Source: Williamsia serinedens
GTDB lineage: Bacteria > Actinomycetota > Actinomycetes > Mycobacteriales > Mycobacteriaceae
DNA: 64,000 nt
NCBI RefSeq assembly: GCF_024171725.1
Contig: NZ_JAMTCG010000009.1
Span: 23,041-87,040 of the forward strand
Reading direction: 5' to 3'
Part shown: one piece after another, positions 1-8,243 of the stretch
How the letters are laid out: each line of letters starts with the position of its first letter
Numbering within the stretch: position 1 is the first letter of the stretch
Program-made: the position numbers and the translations under genes
The notes under the pieces: generated by a model
Told to the model about the DNA's origin: nothing
The model's database searches: none
What the model saw: only the letters and a program-made list of their open reading frames with translations

Positions 1-1179
1 GCGCGTCGCGGGGGCCTCGCTCGTGCGTGAGGCGAGTCGTACGTCGTACTCCGCGCCGTAGAGGGCGGTACGGATGTTGTCGCTCATGCCGCCGTCGACC
101 GAGACGTACCGACGGTGTCGGCCGCCGCCGATCGCCACGTCCTTCACGGTGCCGACCCGGTAGAGGGTCACGGTGCCGGGTCCGGCGATCGCACGTCCGG
201 GTTCCACCGCGAGGACCGGTGTGGGCAGACCCAGCTGCGCCGACTGTCGACGCACGATGTCGACCAGGGTCTCGGCGACCGTCGAGACCGGTGGCGGGTC
301 GTCGTCGGGGACGTACGAGATCCCCAGGCCACCACCGAGATCGAGCACCGACAGCTGCGCGGTCTTGTCGACCCCGAACTCCGCGACGACGTCGGCGAGC
401 AGCCCGAGCACGCGGTGCGCGGCGAGTTCGAAGCCGTCGAGATCGAAGATCTGCGAGCCGATGTGGCTGTGCAGGCCCACGAGCCGGAGGTTGTCGGCGG
501 CGAAGACCCGGCGCACGGCGTCCATCGCGACGCCCTCGCTCAGCGAGAACCCGAACTTCTGGTCCTCGTGCGCGGTGGAGATGAACTCGTGCGTGTGGGC
601 CTCGACGCCGACGGTCACCCGGATGAGGACGTCCTGCACCACGCCCGCCGCGCCGGCGGCGGCGTCGAGGCGCTCGATCTCGACGGCGGAGTCGACGACG
701 ACGTGGCCAACCCCGGCGGCGACGGCCGCCTTGAGCTCCTCGGTGGACTTGTTGTTGCCGTGCAACGCGATCCGCGCGGCCGGGAACCCGGCGCGCAGGG
801 CCAGTGCCAGCTCACCGCCCGAGCAGACGTCGAGGCTGAGTCCCTCCTGGTCGACCCAGCGGGCGATCTCGCTGCACAGGAATGCCTTCGACGCGTAGTG
901 CACACGGCCGGTGGCGCCGAACGCGGACAGCATGTCGACGCAGCGCGACCGGAAGTCGGCCTCGTCCACGACGAACAGCGGTGTCCCGTGCCGGTCGGCG
1001 AGGTCGTGGACGGAGGCGCCGGCCAGGGTGACGGCGCCGTCGTCACCGCGACAGGCGTTGCGCGGCCACACGTGATCCGGCAGCTCGCCCATCTGCGCGA
1101 CGGTCGAGGGGACGCCGTCGCCGTCGACGCCACGCGTCGCGGGCCCCTCGGCGTGACGGGGGCCGGCCGGGTGCGCCAT
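1..1179 (-). CDS. lysA: Diaminopimelate decarboxylase, 3' end outside window
   Basis: PLP-dependent decarboxylation of meso-diaminopimelate to L-lysine, the last step of lysine synthesis, in the cytosol. The reading frame shows the fold-III PLP lysine in H-Y-A-S-K-A at about residue 97, the H-S-H-I-G-S segment, the glycine-rich D-L-G-G-G-L-G phosphate-binding stretch, E-P-G-R and the D-G-G-M-S-D-N loop. About 393 codons are present; the C-terminal region, including the substrate-binding Cys and Tyr, lies left of base 1. The ATG at 1179 shares one base with the argS stop (TGATG), so the two genes are very likely translationally coupled. The argS-lysA order is common in actinobacteria. Confidence 0.95.
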   Translation of the reverse strand, partial: MAHPAGPRHAEGPATRGVDGDGVPSTVAQMGELPDHVWPRNACRGDDGAVTLAGASVHDLADRHGTPLFVVDEADFRSRCVDMLSAFGATGRVHYASKAFLCSEIARWVDQEGLSLDVCSGGELALALRAGFPAARIALHGNNKSTEELKAAVAAGVGHVVVDSAVEIERLDAAAGAAGVVQDVLIRVTVGVEAHTHEFISTAHEDQKFGFSLSEGVAMDAVRRVFAADNLRLVGLHSHIGSQIFDLDGFELAAHRVLGLLADVVAEFGVDKTAQLSVLDLGGGLGISYVPDDDPPPVSTVAETLVDIVRRQSAQLGLPTPVLAVEPGRAIAGPGTVTLYRVGTVKDVAIGGGRHRRYVSVDGGMSDNIRTALYGAEYDVRLASRTSEAPATR

Positions 1180-2831
1180 CACATCCGCTCCGGGGCACTG
1201 ACGCCCACGAGGTCGAGACCGTTGGCGACGACCTGGCGCGTCGCGTCGCAGAGGGCGAGCCGCGCACCGTGCAGCGCGGTCGGCTCCTCGTCGCCCTGCG
1301 GCAGGATGCGACAGCGGTCGTAGAACCGGTGGTAGGTCCCGGCCAGGGTCTCCAGGTACCGGCAGATCCGGTGCGGCTCACGCAGTGTCGCCGCGGTCTC
1401 GACGACGCCGGGGAAGTCGCCGAGGGTCCGGATGAGCTCACCCTCGGCCGGCTCGACCAGCAGGTCGAGCGCACCCGGGTCCGCGACGACACCGAGATCG
1501 GCGGCGTTGCGGCCGATCGCCGACAACCGCGCGTGCGCGTACTGCACGTAGTAGACCGGGTTCTCGTTCGACTGCGTGGTGAGCAGGTCGAGGTCGATGT
1601 CGAGGTTGACGTCGACCGACGACCGGATCAGCGAATAGCGCGCGCCGTCGACACCGACCGCGTCGACGAGGTCGTCGAGGGTGATGACGGTCCCCGCGCG
1701 CTTGCTCATCCGGACAGGCTTGCCGTCACGCACGAGGTTGACCATCTGACCGATGAGCACCTCGAGGGTGTCGGGATCGTCACCGAGTGCGGCCGCAGCG
1801 GCCTTGAGCCTCTTGATGTAGCCGTGGTGGTCGGCGCCGAGCATGTAGATGCACAGGTCGAAACCACGGGTGCGCTTGTCCCGGAAGTATGCGATGTCAC
1901 CGGCGATGTACGCCGCGTCGCCGTCGCGCTTGATGACGACGCGGTCCTTGTCGTCGCCGAACTCGGTGGAGCGCAACCACCAGGCACCGTCGTTCTCGTA
2001 CAGGTTGCCGTTGGCCTTGAGCACTGCGATGCACTCCTCGACGGCACCGCTGGTGAACATCGAGTTCTCGTGGGTGTACACGTCGAAGTGCGTGCCGAAA
2101 TCGTCGAGACTGCTCTTGATCTGGTCGAACATGGCGTCCACGCCGACCGACCGGAAGACCTCGAGCCGCTCGTCCTCGGGGAGGTCGAGGGCGTCGGGGC
2201 GCTGCTGCCGGACGTGCTCGGCGATCTCCGCGATGTAGGCGCCGGCGTACCCGTCCTCCGGCGTCGGCTCGCCGAGCGCCGCGGCCAGCAACGACCGCGC
2301 GAACCGGTCGATCTGGGTGCCGTGGTCGTTGAAGTAGTACTCGCGGGTCACCGCGGCGCCCTGCGCGGCGAGCACACGACCGAGGGCGTCGCCGACGGCG
2401 GCCCAGCGGGTACCACCGAGGTGGATGGGGCCCGTCGGATTGGCCGACACGAACTCGAGGTTGATGCTCCGCCCAGCCAGCGTCGACCCGCGGCCGTAGG
2501 CGTCCCCCGCCGACAGGACGTCGGAGACGACGACGTTCTGGCTCGCCGCCGCCAGGCGCAGGTTGAGGAACCCGGGGCCGGCGATCTCGGCGGTCGCGAT
2601 GCCGTCGAGCGTCGCCAGTTCGTCGGCGAGCCACTGCGCGAGATCCCGCGGCGACGTGGCCACCTTCTTCGCGATCTGCAGCGCGATGTTGGTGGCGTAG
2701 TCGCCGTGCTCGGGGTTGCGCGGCCGTTCGACGACCACCGTGTCCGGGACCACGGACGTGTCGAGGCCGCGGCGCGACAACACGGCGGTCGTCGCGTCAC
2801 GCAGCACGTCGGGGAGTTCCGTGGGAGTCAC
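1179..2831 (-). CDS. argS: Arginyl-tRNA synthetase
   Basis: Class I aminoacyl-tRNA synthetase that charges tRNA-Arg. At 550 aa it has the normal length. It shows the N-terminal Arg_tRNA_synt_N region, the HIGH-equivalent H-L-G-G-T-R near residue 117, the Y-F-N-D-H-G segment, a KMSKS-equivalent R-M-S-K-R and the C-terminal DALR anticodon-binding domain. The start is a GTG at 2831. A TAGGAT box on the minus strand at 2840-2845 lies 8 nt upstream, so the transcript may be leaderless. It is followed directly by lysA with a one-base overlap. Confidence 0.97.
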   Translation of the reverse strand: MTPTELPDVLRDATTAVLSRRGLDTSVVPDTVVVERPRNPEHGDYATNIALQIAKKVATSPRDLAQWLADELATLDGIATAEIAGPGFLNLRLAAASQNVVVSDVLSAGDAYGRGSTLAGRSINLEFVSANPTGPIHLGGTRWAAVGDALGRVLAAQGAAVTREYYFNDHGTQIDRFARSLLAAALGEPTPEDGYAGAYIAEIAEHVRQQRPDALDLPEDERLEVFRSVGVDAMFDQIKSSLDDFGTHFDVYTHENSMFTSGAVEECIAVLKANGNLYENDGAWWLRSTEFGDDKDRVVIKRDGDAAYIAGDIAYFRDKRTRGFDLCIYMLGADHHGYIKRLKAAAAALGDDPDTLEVLIGQMVNLVRDGKPVRMSKRAGTVITLDDLVDAVGVDGARYSLIRSSVDVNLDIDLDLLTTQSNENPVYYVQYAHARLSAIGRNAADLGVVADPGALDLLVEPAEGELIRTLGDFPGVVETAATLREPHRICRYLETLAGTYHRFYDRCRILPQGDEEPTALHGARLALCDATRQVVANGLDLVGVSAPERM

Positions 2832-2973
2832 GGGACACCATCCTATGGTCCCGCCCCGTCACGACCACATCCGCACGTCACGCGCACATCCGCAGGTCCG
2901 GACGGGTCGGGGTGGGTGCGTCGACGGGGAGGTCGGGCGCGTCACGGCTCAGGGACGGCTCAGCACCCACCCG

Positions 2974-2979
2974 TAGAAT
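2974..2979 (+). promoter_or_regulatory. Candidate -10 box for the DUF3105/DUF305 pair
   Basis: TAGAAT matches the actinobacterial TANNNT -10 pattern and sits about 40 nt before the ATG of the DUF3105 gene, in the only non-coding stretch between argS (leftward) and this gene. No convincing -35 was seen. This is inference from motif and position only. Confidence 0.35.
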
Positions 2980-3018
2980 GGCCGCGCCCGCCCACCCGAC
3001 GACAGGACCGACCCACCG

Positions 3019-3933
3019 ATGGCCAGCATGAGCAGCCCGCACAACGCCGCGAAGCCGGACGAGACGGCGTCGACGACGGGTGAGGGGAAGCCGCCGACCG
3101 CGCCGAAGGGCCCGACAAAGAAGGCTTCGAAGAAGAAGGGCCGCCCCGGCACCATCCCGGTGACCGCGGCGGGCAGGCGTCGGTCGGTGCCGTGGGCCAC
3201 GATCGCCGCGGTCGTCGTCGTCCTCGCGATCGTCGGCGGCATCGCGGCCTACCTCGTCCCGAAGTACACGGTGCGCGAGGAGGCACAGAAGTTCGTGCCG
3301 TCGGCGTCGAACCCCGACCCCTCGGACGCGATCCAGGGTGTGGTGAAGCGCTTCTACCCCGCCGGTCAGCACGTCGCGCCCACCCAGCGCGTCGCCTACG
3401 ACCAGTCGCCGCCGTACGGCGGACCGCACGACGCCGTGTGGGCGACCTGCACCGGTGTCGTCTACCCGAACCCGCTGCGCACCGAGAACGCGGTGCACTC
3501 CCTCGAGCACGGCGCGGTGTGGATCGCCTACAACCCGCAGACCGTCTCCGCCGCCGACAAGGCGACGCTGGAGAGCAAGGTGAACGGCAAGCAGTTCATG
3601 CTCATGTCGCCCTACCCCGGCCTGAGCACACCGATCTCGCTGCAGTCGTGGGGACATCAGCTCAAGCTGAGCTCGGCGAGCGACCCGCGGGTCGACCAGT
3701 TCATCACCGCGTTGCGACTCAACTCGCAGACCAACGTCTACCCGGGTCAGCCGCAGCAGACGGCCTACCCCGAGGTCGGCGCGTCGTGTGCCGCCATCCC
3801 CGGTGCGTTCGACCCGAACAACCCGCCGCCCGCGGACGTCGGGCCGGTCCCGGCGGATGCGGTGCCGATGAACGGCGCGGGCACCCAGCAGGCGACCAAC
3901 GAGCCGGGTGTGTCCCCGACGCCGGCGGGCTGA
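3019..3933 (+). CDS. DUF3105 membrane-anchored extracytoplasmic protein
   Basis: 304 aa. The N-terminus (about 1-60) is Lys/Pro-rich and disordered, followed by one membrane segment (about residues 60-85, rich in Ala, Val and Ile), then an outward-facing DUF3105 domain of about 150 residues containing Y-G-G-P-H, H-S-L-E-H-G-A-V and the W-G-H segment. The C-terminal 50 residues are a Pro/Ala/Asn-rich tail. The family function is unknown; the conserved histidines suggest metal binding (inference). It ends 4 nt before the DUF305 gene, and the two are probably co-transcribed, a pairing often seen near argS in actinobacteria. Confidence 0.85.
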   Translation: MASMSSPHNAAKPDETASTTGEGKPPTAPKGPTKKASKKKGRPGTIPVTAAGRRRSVPWATIAAVVVVLAIVGGIAAYLVPKYTVREEAQKFVPSASNPDPSDAIQGVVKRFYPAGQHVAPTQRVAYDQSPPYGGPHDAVWATCTGVVYPNPLRTENAVHSLEHGAVWIAYNPQTVSAADKATLESKVNGKQFMLMSPYPGLSTPISLQSWGHQLKLSSASDPRVDQFITALRLNSQTNVYPGQPQQTAYPEVGASCAAIPGAFDPNNPPPADVGPVPADAVPMNGAGTQQATNEPGVSPTPAG

Positions 3934-3937
3934 TCCG

Positions 3938-4666
3938 ATGACCACCACCGAACATCCTCAGACGGAGTCCGCACCCGAGGAGGCCATCCGCCCGGGCTGG
4001 CGACGGCAACTGCCCGCGTTGATCGGTCTCGGCGTCGTCGCCCTGCTGCTCGTCGGCGTCGGGGTCGGCCTGCTGGTCGGGCGGACGGTGCCGTCCGACG
4101 AGGCGTCGCCCGCGCCGGACTCGGCGGCGGTCGGCTTCGCCCAGGACATGTCGGCCCACCACGCCCAGGCGGTGTCGATGGCCGCGGTCGAGCTCGACCG
4201 CGGCACCGACGAGCAGGTGCGCTCACTGGCGTTCGACATCCTGACCTCGCAGTCGAACCAGATCGGTCAGATGCAGTCCTGGCTGCAGCGCTGGGGTCGC
4301 CCGCTCGCGTCGACCACGCCCGCGATGTCGTGGATGACCGGCGACCACGCGATGGGGATGGGTGTGTCGATGACCGCCGGTGACGGCGTGACGACGCCGA
4401 TCATGCCGGGCATGGCCACCGAGCCCGAGCTGTCGCGGCTGCGGTCGCTGTCGGGATCGGCCGTCGACACGTACTTCCTCCAGCTGATGCTCCGGCACCA
4501 CCAGGGCGGGCAGCACATGATGGAGTACGCCGTCGACCCCCAGCACGTCTCGGAGGGGTACGTCCGGGACCTCGCACAGCAGATGATCAACGTGCAGACC
4601 ACCGAGGCCGACACGATGTCGCAGATGCTGTCGGAGCGGCGCACGGCTCCCCTGCCGATGAACTAG
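3938..4666 (+). CDS. DUF305 membrane-anchored protein
   Basis: 242 aa from the ATG at 3938; an upstream in-frame start at 3908 would overlap the preceding gene. There is one membrane anchor at about residues 24-48 and then a DUF305 four-helix, ferritin-like domain. It has the two family signatures: D-M-S-A-H-H-A-Q near residue 69 and M-L-R-H-H-Q-G-G near residue 188, with many Met and His residues around them. DUF305 proteins are often associated with metal, particularly copper, handling at the cell surface, but the role here is unproven. It forms a tight pair with the DUF3105 gene 4 nt upstream. Confidence 0.87.
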   Translation: MTTTEHPQTESAPEEAIRPGWRRQLPALIGLGVVALLLVGVGVGLLVGRTVPSDEASPAPDSAAVGFAQDMSAHHAQAVSMAAVELDRGTDEQVRSLAFDILTSQSNQIGQMQSWLQRWGRPLASTTPAMSWMTGDHAMGMGVSMTAGDGVTTPIMPGMATEPELSRLRSLSGSAVDTYFLQLMLRHHQGGQHMMEYAVDPQHVSEGYVRDLAQQMINVQTTEADTMSQMLSERRTAPLPMN

Positions 4667-4722
4667 GACCCCTCCCCGATCGGCGCCCCGGTGGTCGGTC
4701 GGGGTGGTGAGCGTGTGCAACC

Positions 4723-5751
4723 ATGAGCGCCGTGAAGCCCGAGGACGTGAGTTCCCCCGAGCGCGACTGGACGCAGTACTACGCGCCGGACGACCCCTAC
4801 GAGATCGGCCGCGAGGAGATCCGCGAGTTCGCGCGCTCCATGAAGGACGCGAACGCGGTGCACTGGGACGAGGCCGCGGCCGCCGAGCTCGGCCACCCCG
4901 GCCTGATGGCGCCGGTGACGTTCACCGCCCGGCTCGCCGGCAGCGGCCTGAACTGGCTGCTCGACGAGGTGCTGCTCGAGTACGACACGAGCGCCTTCGT
5001 GCAGACCGACCAGATCTTCACGCAACACCGTCCCATGCACGCCGGCGACCGCCTCGGCCTCACCATGGGCCTGCGCCCGATCCGCCAGAAGGCCGGCGGC
5101 GACACGATCATCGTCGAGGGGCTGTTGATCAACTCCGACGGCGAGGTGGTGCAGTCGCTGGTCACCACCGCGGCCGGTCGGCGCGGCGCGCACGCCGAGC
5201 CCGCCCTCGCCGCGGCCCTGTCCGACGTGATGATGGCTGACTTCGAGCCGCCGGCGACCCGCGCGTGGACGGAGATCGAGGGCACCCCGACGCCGCCGGT
5301 CGCGCCGTGGGACGTCCCGCTGGCCGCGACCGTCCCGTCGTTCGACGACGTCTCGGTCGGCGACGAGCTGCCCAGCCGCACCGTGACCCTGCGCCGCGGC
5401 GACCTGGTGAACTACGCGGGCATCTCCGCCGACCACAACCCCATCCACTGGAGCGACCGCGTCGTGTCGGTGGTCGGTCTCGAGACCGTGGCCGCACACG
5501 GGATGCTCACCATGGGCATCGGCGGGTCGTTCCTGTCGGGGTGGTTGACCGACCCGGCCGCGATCCGCGACTACCGTGTCCGCTTCACCGGCATCGCCTA
5601 CGTCGCTGACGACGAGCCCGCCCAGGTCGAATACACTGGCCGCGTCAAAGAGCTCGACGAGGCCTCACGAACGGCTACGATCGCGCTCGGTGCCAGTTTC
5701 CGCGGCAAGCGGATCTTCGGCCGGGCGACGGCGACGGTGCAGCTCCGCTGA
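4723..5751 (+). CDS. Fused (3R)-hydroxyacyl-ACP dehydratase (HadA/HadB-like, MaoC fold)
   Basis: 342 aa with two hot-dog domains. The N-terminal half (about 15-160) is HadA-like (MaoC dehydratase N), with the degenerate helix and F-T-A-R-L-A-G. The C-terminal half (about 200-340) is HadB-like and carries the hydratase-2 motif Y-A-G-I-S-A-D-H-N-P-I-H near residue 230, holding the catalytic Asp and His. HadAB-type enzymes dehydrate 3-hydroxyacyl-ACP in FAS-II or related fatty-acid cycles; here both subunits are fused in one chain. The next gene is a mycolate-type methyltransferase, which suggests a lipid-modification neighbourhood. Substrate is not decided by sequence. Confidence 0.85.
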   Translation: MSAVKPEDVSSPERDWTQYYAPDDPYEIGREEIREFARSMKDANAVHWDEAAAAELGHPGLMAPVTFTARLAGSGLNWLLDEVLLEYDTSAFVQTDQIFTQHRPMHAGDRLGLTMGLRPIRQKAGGDTIIVEGLLINSDGEVVQSLVTTAAGRRGAHAEPALAAALSDVMMADFEPPATRAWTEIEGTPTPPVAPWDVPLAATVPSFDDVSVGDELPSRTVTLRRGDLVNYAGISADHNPIHWSDRVVSVVGLETVAAHGMLTMGIGGSFLSGWLTDPAAIRDYRVRFTGIAYVADDEPAQVEYTGRVKELDEASRTATIALGASFRGKRIFGRATATVQLR

Positions 5752-5888
5752 CCGTCGCACCACAGCCCACGTCCCGGCCCGGCACCCATCGGGGGGCGAC
5801 TCGTCGGGGGGACGGTCGCGGCCGAGGACAGACACGACCGCCATGCCGCCGGCCGCGCCGGTGGGTGCACACACGAGAGAGGTTCATC

Positions 5889-6758
5889 TTGACCACCGAG
5901 ACCCCGTTCTTCGAGGACGTCCAGGCGCACTACGACCTGAACGACGACTTCTTCGCGCTCTTCCTGGACGAGTCGCGCACCTACAGCTGTGCGTACTTCA
6001 AGGAGGACGACTACACCCTGAACCAGGCGCAGCTGGCCAAGATCGACCTGTCGCTGGGCAAGCTCAACCTCGAGCCCGGCATGACGCTGCTCGACGTCGG
6101 GTGCGGCTGGGGCGCGACCATCCTGCGCGCGATGGAGAACTACGGCGTCAACGTCATCGGCCTCACCCTGAGCGAGAACCAGCACGCCCACGTCAAGGGG
6201 CTCGTCGAGAAGAAGGCCGCCGAGACCGGCCTCAAGGGCGAGGTCCGCCTGCAGGGCTGGGAGGAGTTCGACGGCAAGATCGATCGCATCGTGTCGATCG
6301 GCGCCTTCGAGCACTTCCGCTTCGAGCGCTACGACCAGTTCTTCAACTTCGCCTACAACGCGCTCCCCGACGACGGCCGGATGCTGCTGCACACGATCAT
6401 CGCCTACGGTCTGTCGCACCACCACGAGACCGGCAACAAGATCGGCAAGGACGACTTCCAGTTCCTGCGGTTCATCGCCACCGAGATCTTCCCGGGTGGC
6501 CAGCTGCCGCTGCCCAAGCAGGTCACCGACGGTGCGACCAAGGTCGGCTTCGAGATCGAGCGCATCCAGCCGCTGCAGCTGCACTACGCCCGCACCCTGG
6601 ACGCGTGGAGCAAGAACCTCGGCGAGCACCGCGACGAGGCCATCGCCCTGTGCGGTCGCGCGAATTACAACACCTACGTCAAGTACCTGAGCGGCTGCGC
6701 TGCGGCGTTCCGCAAGGACATGATCGACGTCATGCAGTTCACCTGCGTCAAGGGCTGA
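5889..6758 (+). CDS. Mycolic acid cyclopropane synthase-family SAM methyltransferase
   Basis: CmaA/Pcaa-type SAM-dependent methyltransferase, predicted to add a methylene or methyl group to an unsaturated fatty acyl or mycolate chain. Visible are the Y-D-L-N-D-D-F-F N-terminus, the T-Y-S-C-A-Y-F active-site segment, SAM motif I (L-D-V-G-C-G-W-G), L-T-L-S-E-N-Q, the G-A-F-E-H-F segment and the C-terminal Y-L-S-G-C motif. The TTG at 5889 was chosen because GAGAGAGG lies 6 nt upstream and the family N-terminus fits; an upstream in-frame GTG at 5865 would add 8 residues. Length is 289 aa, close to the family's usual 287. Which lipid it modifies is unknown. Confidence 0.88.
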   Translation: MTTETPFFEDVQAHYDLNDDFFALFLDESRTYSCAYFKEDDYTLNQAQLAKIDLSLGKLNLEPGMTLLDVGCGWGATILRAMENYGVNVIGLTLSENQHAHVKGLVEKKAAETGLKGEVRLQGWEEFDGKIDRIVSIGAFEHFRFERYDQFFNFAYNALPDDGRMLLHTIIAYGLSHHHETGNKIGKDDFQFLRFIATEIFPGGQLPLPKQVTDGATKVGFEIERIQPLQLHYARTLDAWSKNLGEHRDEAIALCGRANYNTYVKYLSGCAAAFRKDMIDVMQFTCVKG

Positions 6759-6779
6759 CCCGCCCGACGACGTCGTCAG

Positions 6780-6813
6780 ACGGCGCTCACCGCATCACCG
6801 CGGTGGGCGCCGT
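6780..6813 (+). terminator. Stem-loop after the CmaA-like gene
   Basis: ACGGCGCTCACCGC (6780-6793), a 6-nt loop, and GCGGTGGGCGCCGT (6800-6813) form a 14-bp stem with one G-T wobble, followed by TTTCC. It lies 22 nt after the methyltransferase stop and overlaps the last codons of the oppositely oriented glycosyltransferase, so it could end transcription from the left. Confidence 0.55.
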
Positions 6814-8076
6814 TTCCATTGCGGCCACGGCCGCGGCGACTGCCTCCTCGGCGGGCACGAGGCGGCTGCTGACGTCGACCACCCGACGACGCGTGGCGTC
6901 GTCGAGGACGACGTCGAGCCCCCGTGCGAGCGTCTGCGTGTCGAGACGGGCGAGCCGTGTCGACGACCCGAGCCGCAGCGCCCGGATCCGCGCACCCCAG
7001 TAGGCCTGGTCGGCGCCGGCCGCGCAGATCAGCATCGGCAGGGCGGCACGGAGTGTCGCCGCCGTCGTCCCCGCGCCTCCGTGGTGGATCGCCGCGGCAC
7101 ACCGCGGGAGCACGACGCCGTGGTCGACGCGGTCGGCGTGGAAGACGTGGCGGTGCTCGGCGTCGGGTCCGCTGCGTCCGCCCAGTCCGACCACCAGCGC
7201 CCGTACACCGCGGGACGCGGTCGCGTCGGCCACAGCGGCGAGGAGACGCCGCGGGTCGCCGACGGGAGCGTTGCCGAAGGAGACGAAGACCGGCGCCTCC
7301 CCCGCCGACAGCCACGTGTCCAGCTCGGGGTCCACCCGGTCGCCGACGGCCGCTCGGACGGAGTCGGGGAGGTCGAGGAATCCCACGAGCGGGCGTGCCG
7401 GGCCCCATTCGTCGTCGAGGCCCGGGAAGAGCGTGGCGTCGTAGGCCTGGACCTGACTCACCCCGCGTCGCGCCAGGCGCGTCGGCAACGGCCCCCTCGC
7501 TGGGGCGAGCCCCAGGGACGCCCGGAACCGGTTCTCCGATCCCCGCGTGGCCGCCCACGTGACACGGTCGGCCAGCCGCCATCCGGCGCGGTTCAGGGCC
7601 GGCGGGAGTCGACGAGCCGTCGACACCGGACCCATGACCCCGTTCTCCGACATCGCGCAGAACCGCATCGTCGCGAGCGCGGCACCGTGGCGTTCGGCGA
7701 GGGCCAGGCACCGATCCTGTCCGAGCGGGCCGGTCACGACGAGGTCCAGACCGCCGTCGTCGACGAGCGACGCCACCGCCCCCGAGAGCCCGGAGTCGAA
7801 GAGGGCGAACCCCTCTCGCACCTGCTCACGCGCCAGCCGCAGCTTCGTCAGCGGGTTGCGTGTGACCAGGGTGGCGCGGCCGCGCTCGGTCTCCCAGTAG
7901 GACTCGCTGTCGGCGCCGACCGCGAACGCGCGTAGTCCCAGGCCGCCGACGAAGTCGACGTAGTTGGGCGGGACGAGCATCGTGACGTCGTGGCCGCGTC
8001 GGGAGAGTTCGTGACCGAGGCATGCTCCGGGCTGGACGTCCCCCCGGCTGCCGTAGGTCGACACCGCGATGCGCAT
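6787..8076 (-). CDS. GT1-family glycosyltransferase (macrolide/rhamnosyl type)
   Basis: 429 aa, GT-B fold, nucleotide-sugar dependent. The N-terminal acceptor domain begins R-I-A-V-S-T-Y-G-S-R-G-D-V-Q-P, typical of UDP-glucosyl/rhamnosyl transferases. The C-terminal donor domain has P-V-F-V-S-F-G-N and H-H-G-G-A-G-T-T with the D-Q-A-Y-W motif near residue 370. Such enzymes glycosylate glycolipids, polyketides or natural products; the acceptor cannot be told here. The ATG at 8076 is preceded 6 nt upstream by TAGGCT on the minus strand, so it may be leaderless. It faces the CmaA-like gene convergently. Confidence 0.85.
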   Translation of the reverse strand: MRIAVSTYGSRGDVQPGACLGHELSRRGHDVTMLVPPNYVDFVGGLGLRAFAVGADSESYWETERGRATLVTRNPLTKLRLAREQVREGFALFDSGLSGAVASLVDDGGLDLVVTGPLGQDRCLALAERHGAALATMRFCAMSENGVMGPVSTARRLPPALNRAGWRLADRVTWAATRGSENRFRASLGLAPARGPLPTRLARRGVSQVQAYDATLFPGLDDEWGPARPLVGFLDLPDSVRAAVGDRVDPELDTWLSAGEAPVFVSFGNAPVGDPRRLLAAVADATASRGVRALVVGLGGRSGPDAEHRHVFHADRVDHGVVLPRCAAAIHHGGAGTTAATLRAALPMLICAAGADQAYWGARIRALRLGSSTRLARLDTQTLARGLDVVLDDATRRRVVDVSSRLVPAEEAVAAAVAAMETAPTAVMR

Positions 8077-8099
8077 GCAGCGAGCCTAGGTCGATCTGG

Positions 8100-8172
8100 T
8101 GCCCCCGGCAGGATTCGAACCTGCGGCCTTCTGCTCCGGAGGCAGACGCTCTATCCCCTGAGCTACGGGGGC
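8100..8172 (-). tRNA. tRNA-Arg (anticodon CCG)
   Basis: Folds as a full cloverleaf: 7-bp acceptor GCCCCCG/CGGGGGC, D stem GCTC/GAGC, anticodon stem TCTGC/GCAGA with loop CTCCGGA (anticodon CCG, reading CGG), T stem GCAGG/CCTGC with TTCGAAT, and discriminator A. The 3' CCA is encoded (bases 8099-8097). It lies between sbcC and the glycosyltransferase on the same strand. Confidence 0.97.
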
Positions 8173-8243
8173 TCATCGGGCGGGCCAAGACTAGCGCACC
8201 GGCGCGACGCCGCCCAAAGCCGGTGGTGGGTGGCGCGGCCGGG

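Noticed and set aside
615..1492. Minus-strand frames at 615-1133 and 1043-1492
   Set aside because: Out-of-frame shadows of lysA and argS. The real lysA frame starts at 1179 and runs off the left edge.
4670..4712. Possible terminator after the DUF305 gene
   Set aside because: The two arms (CCTCCCCGA and TCGGGGTGG) contain a mismatch and a long loop; not convincing.
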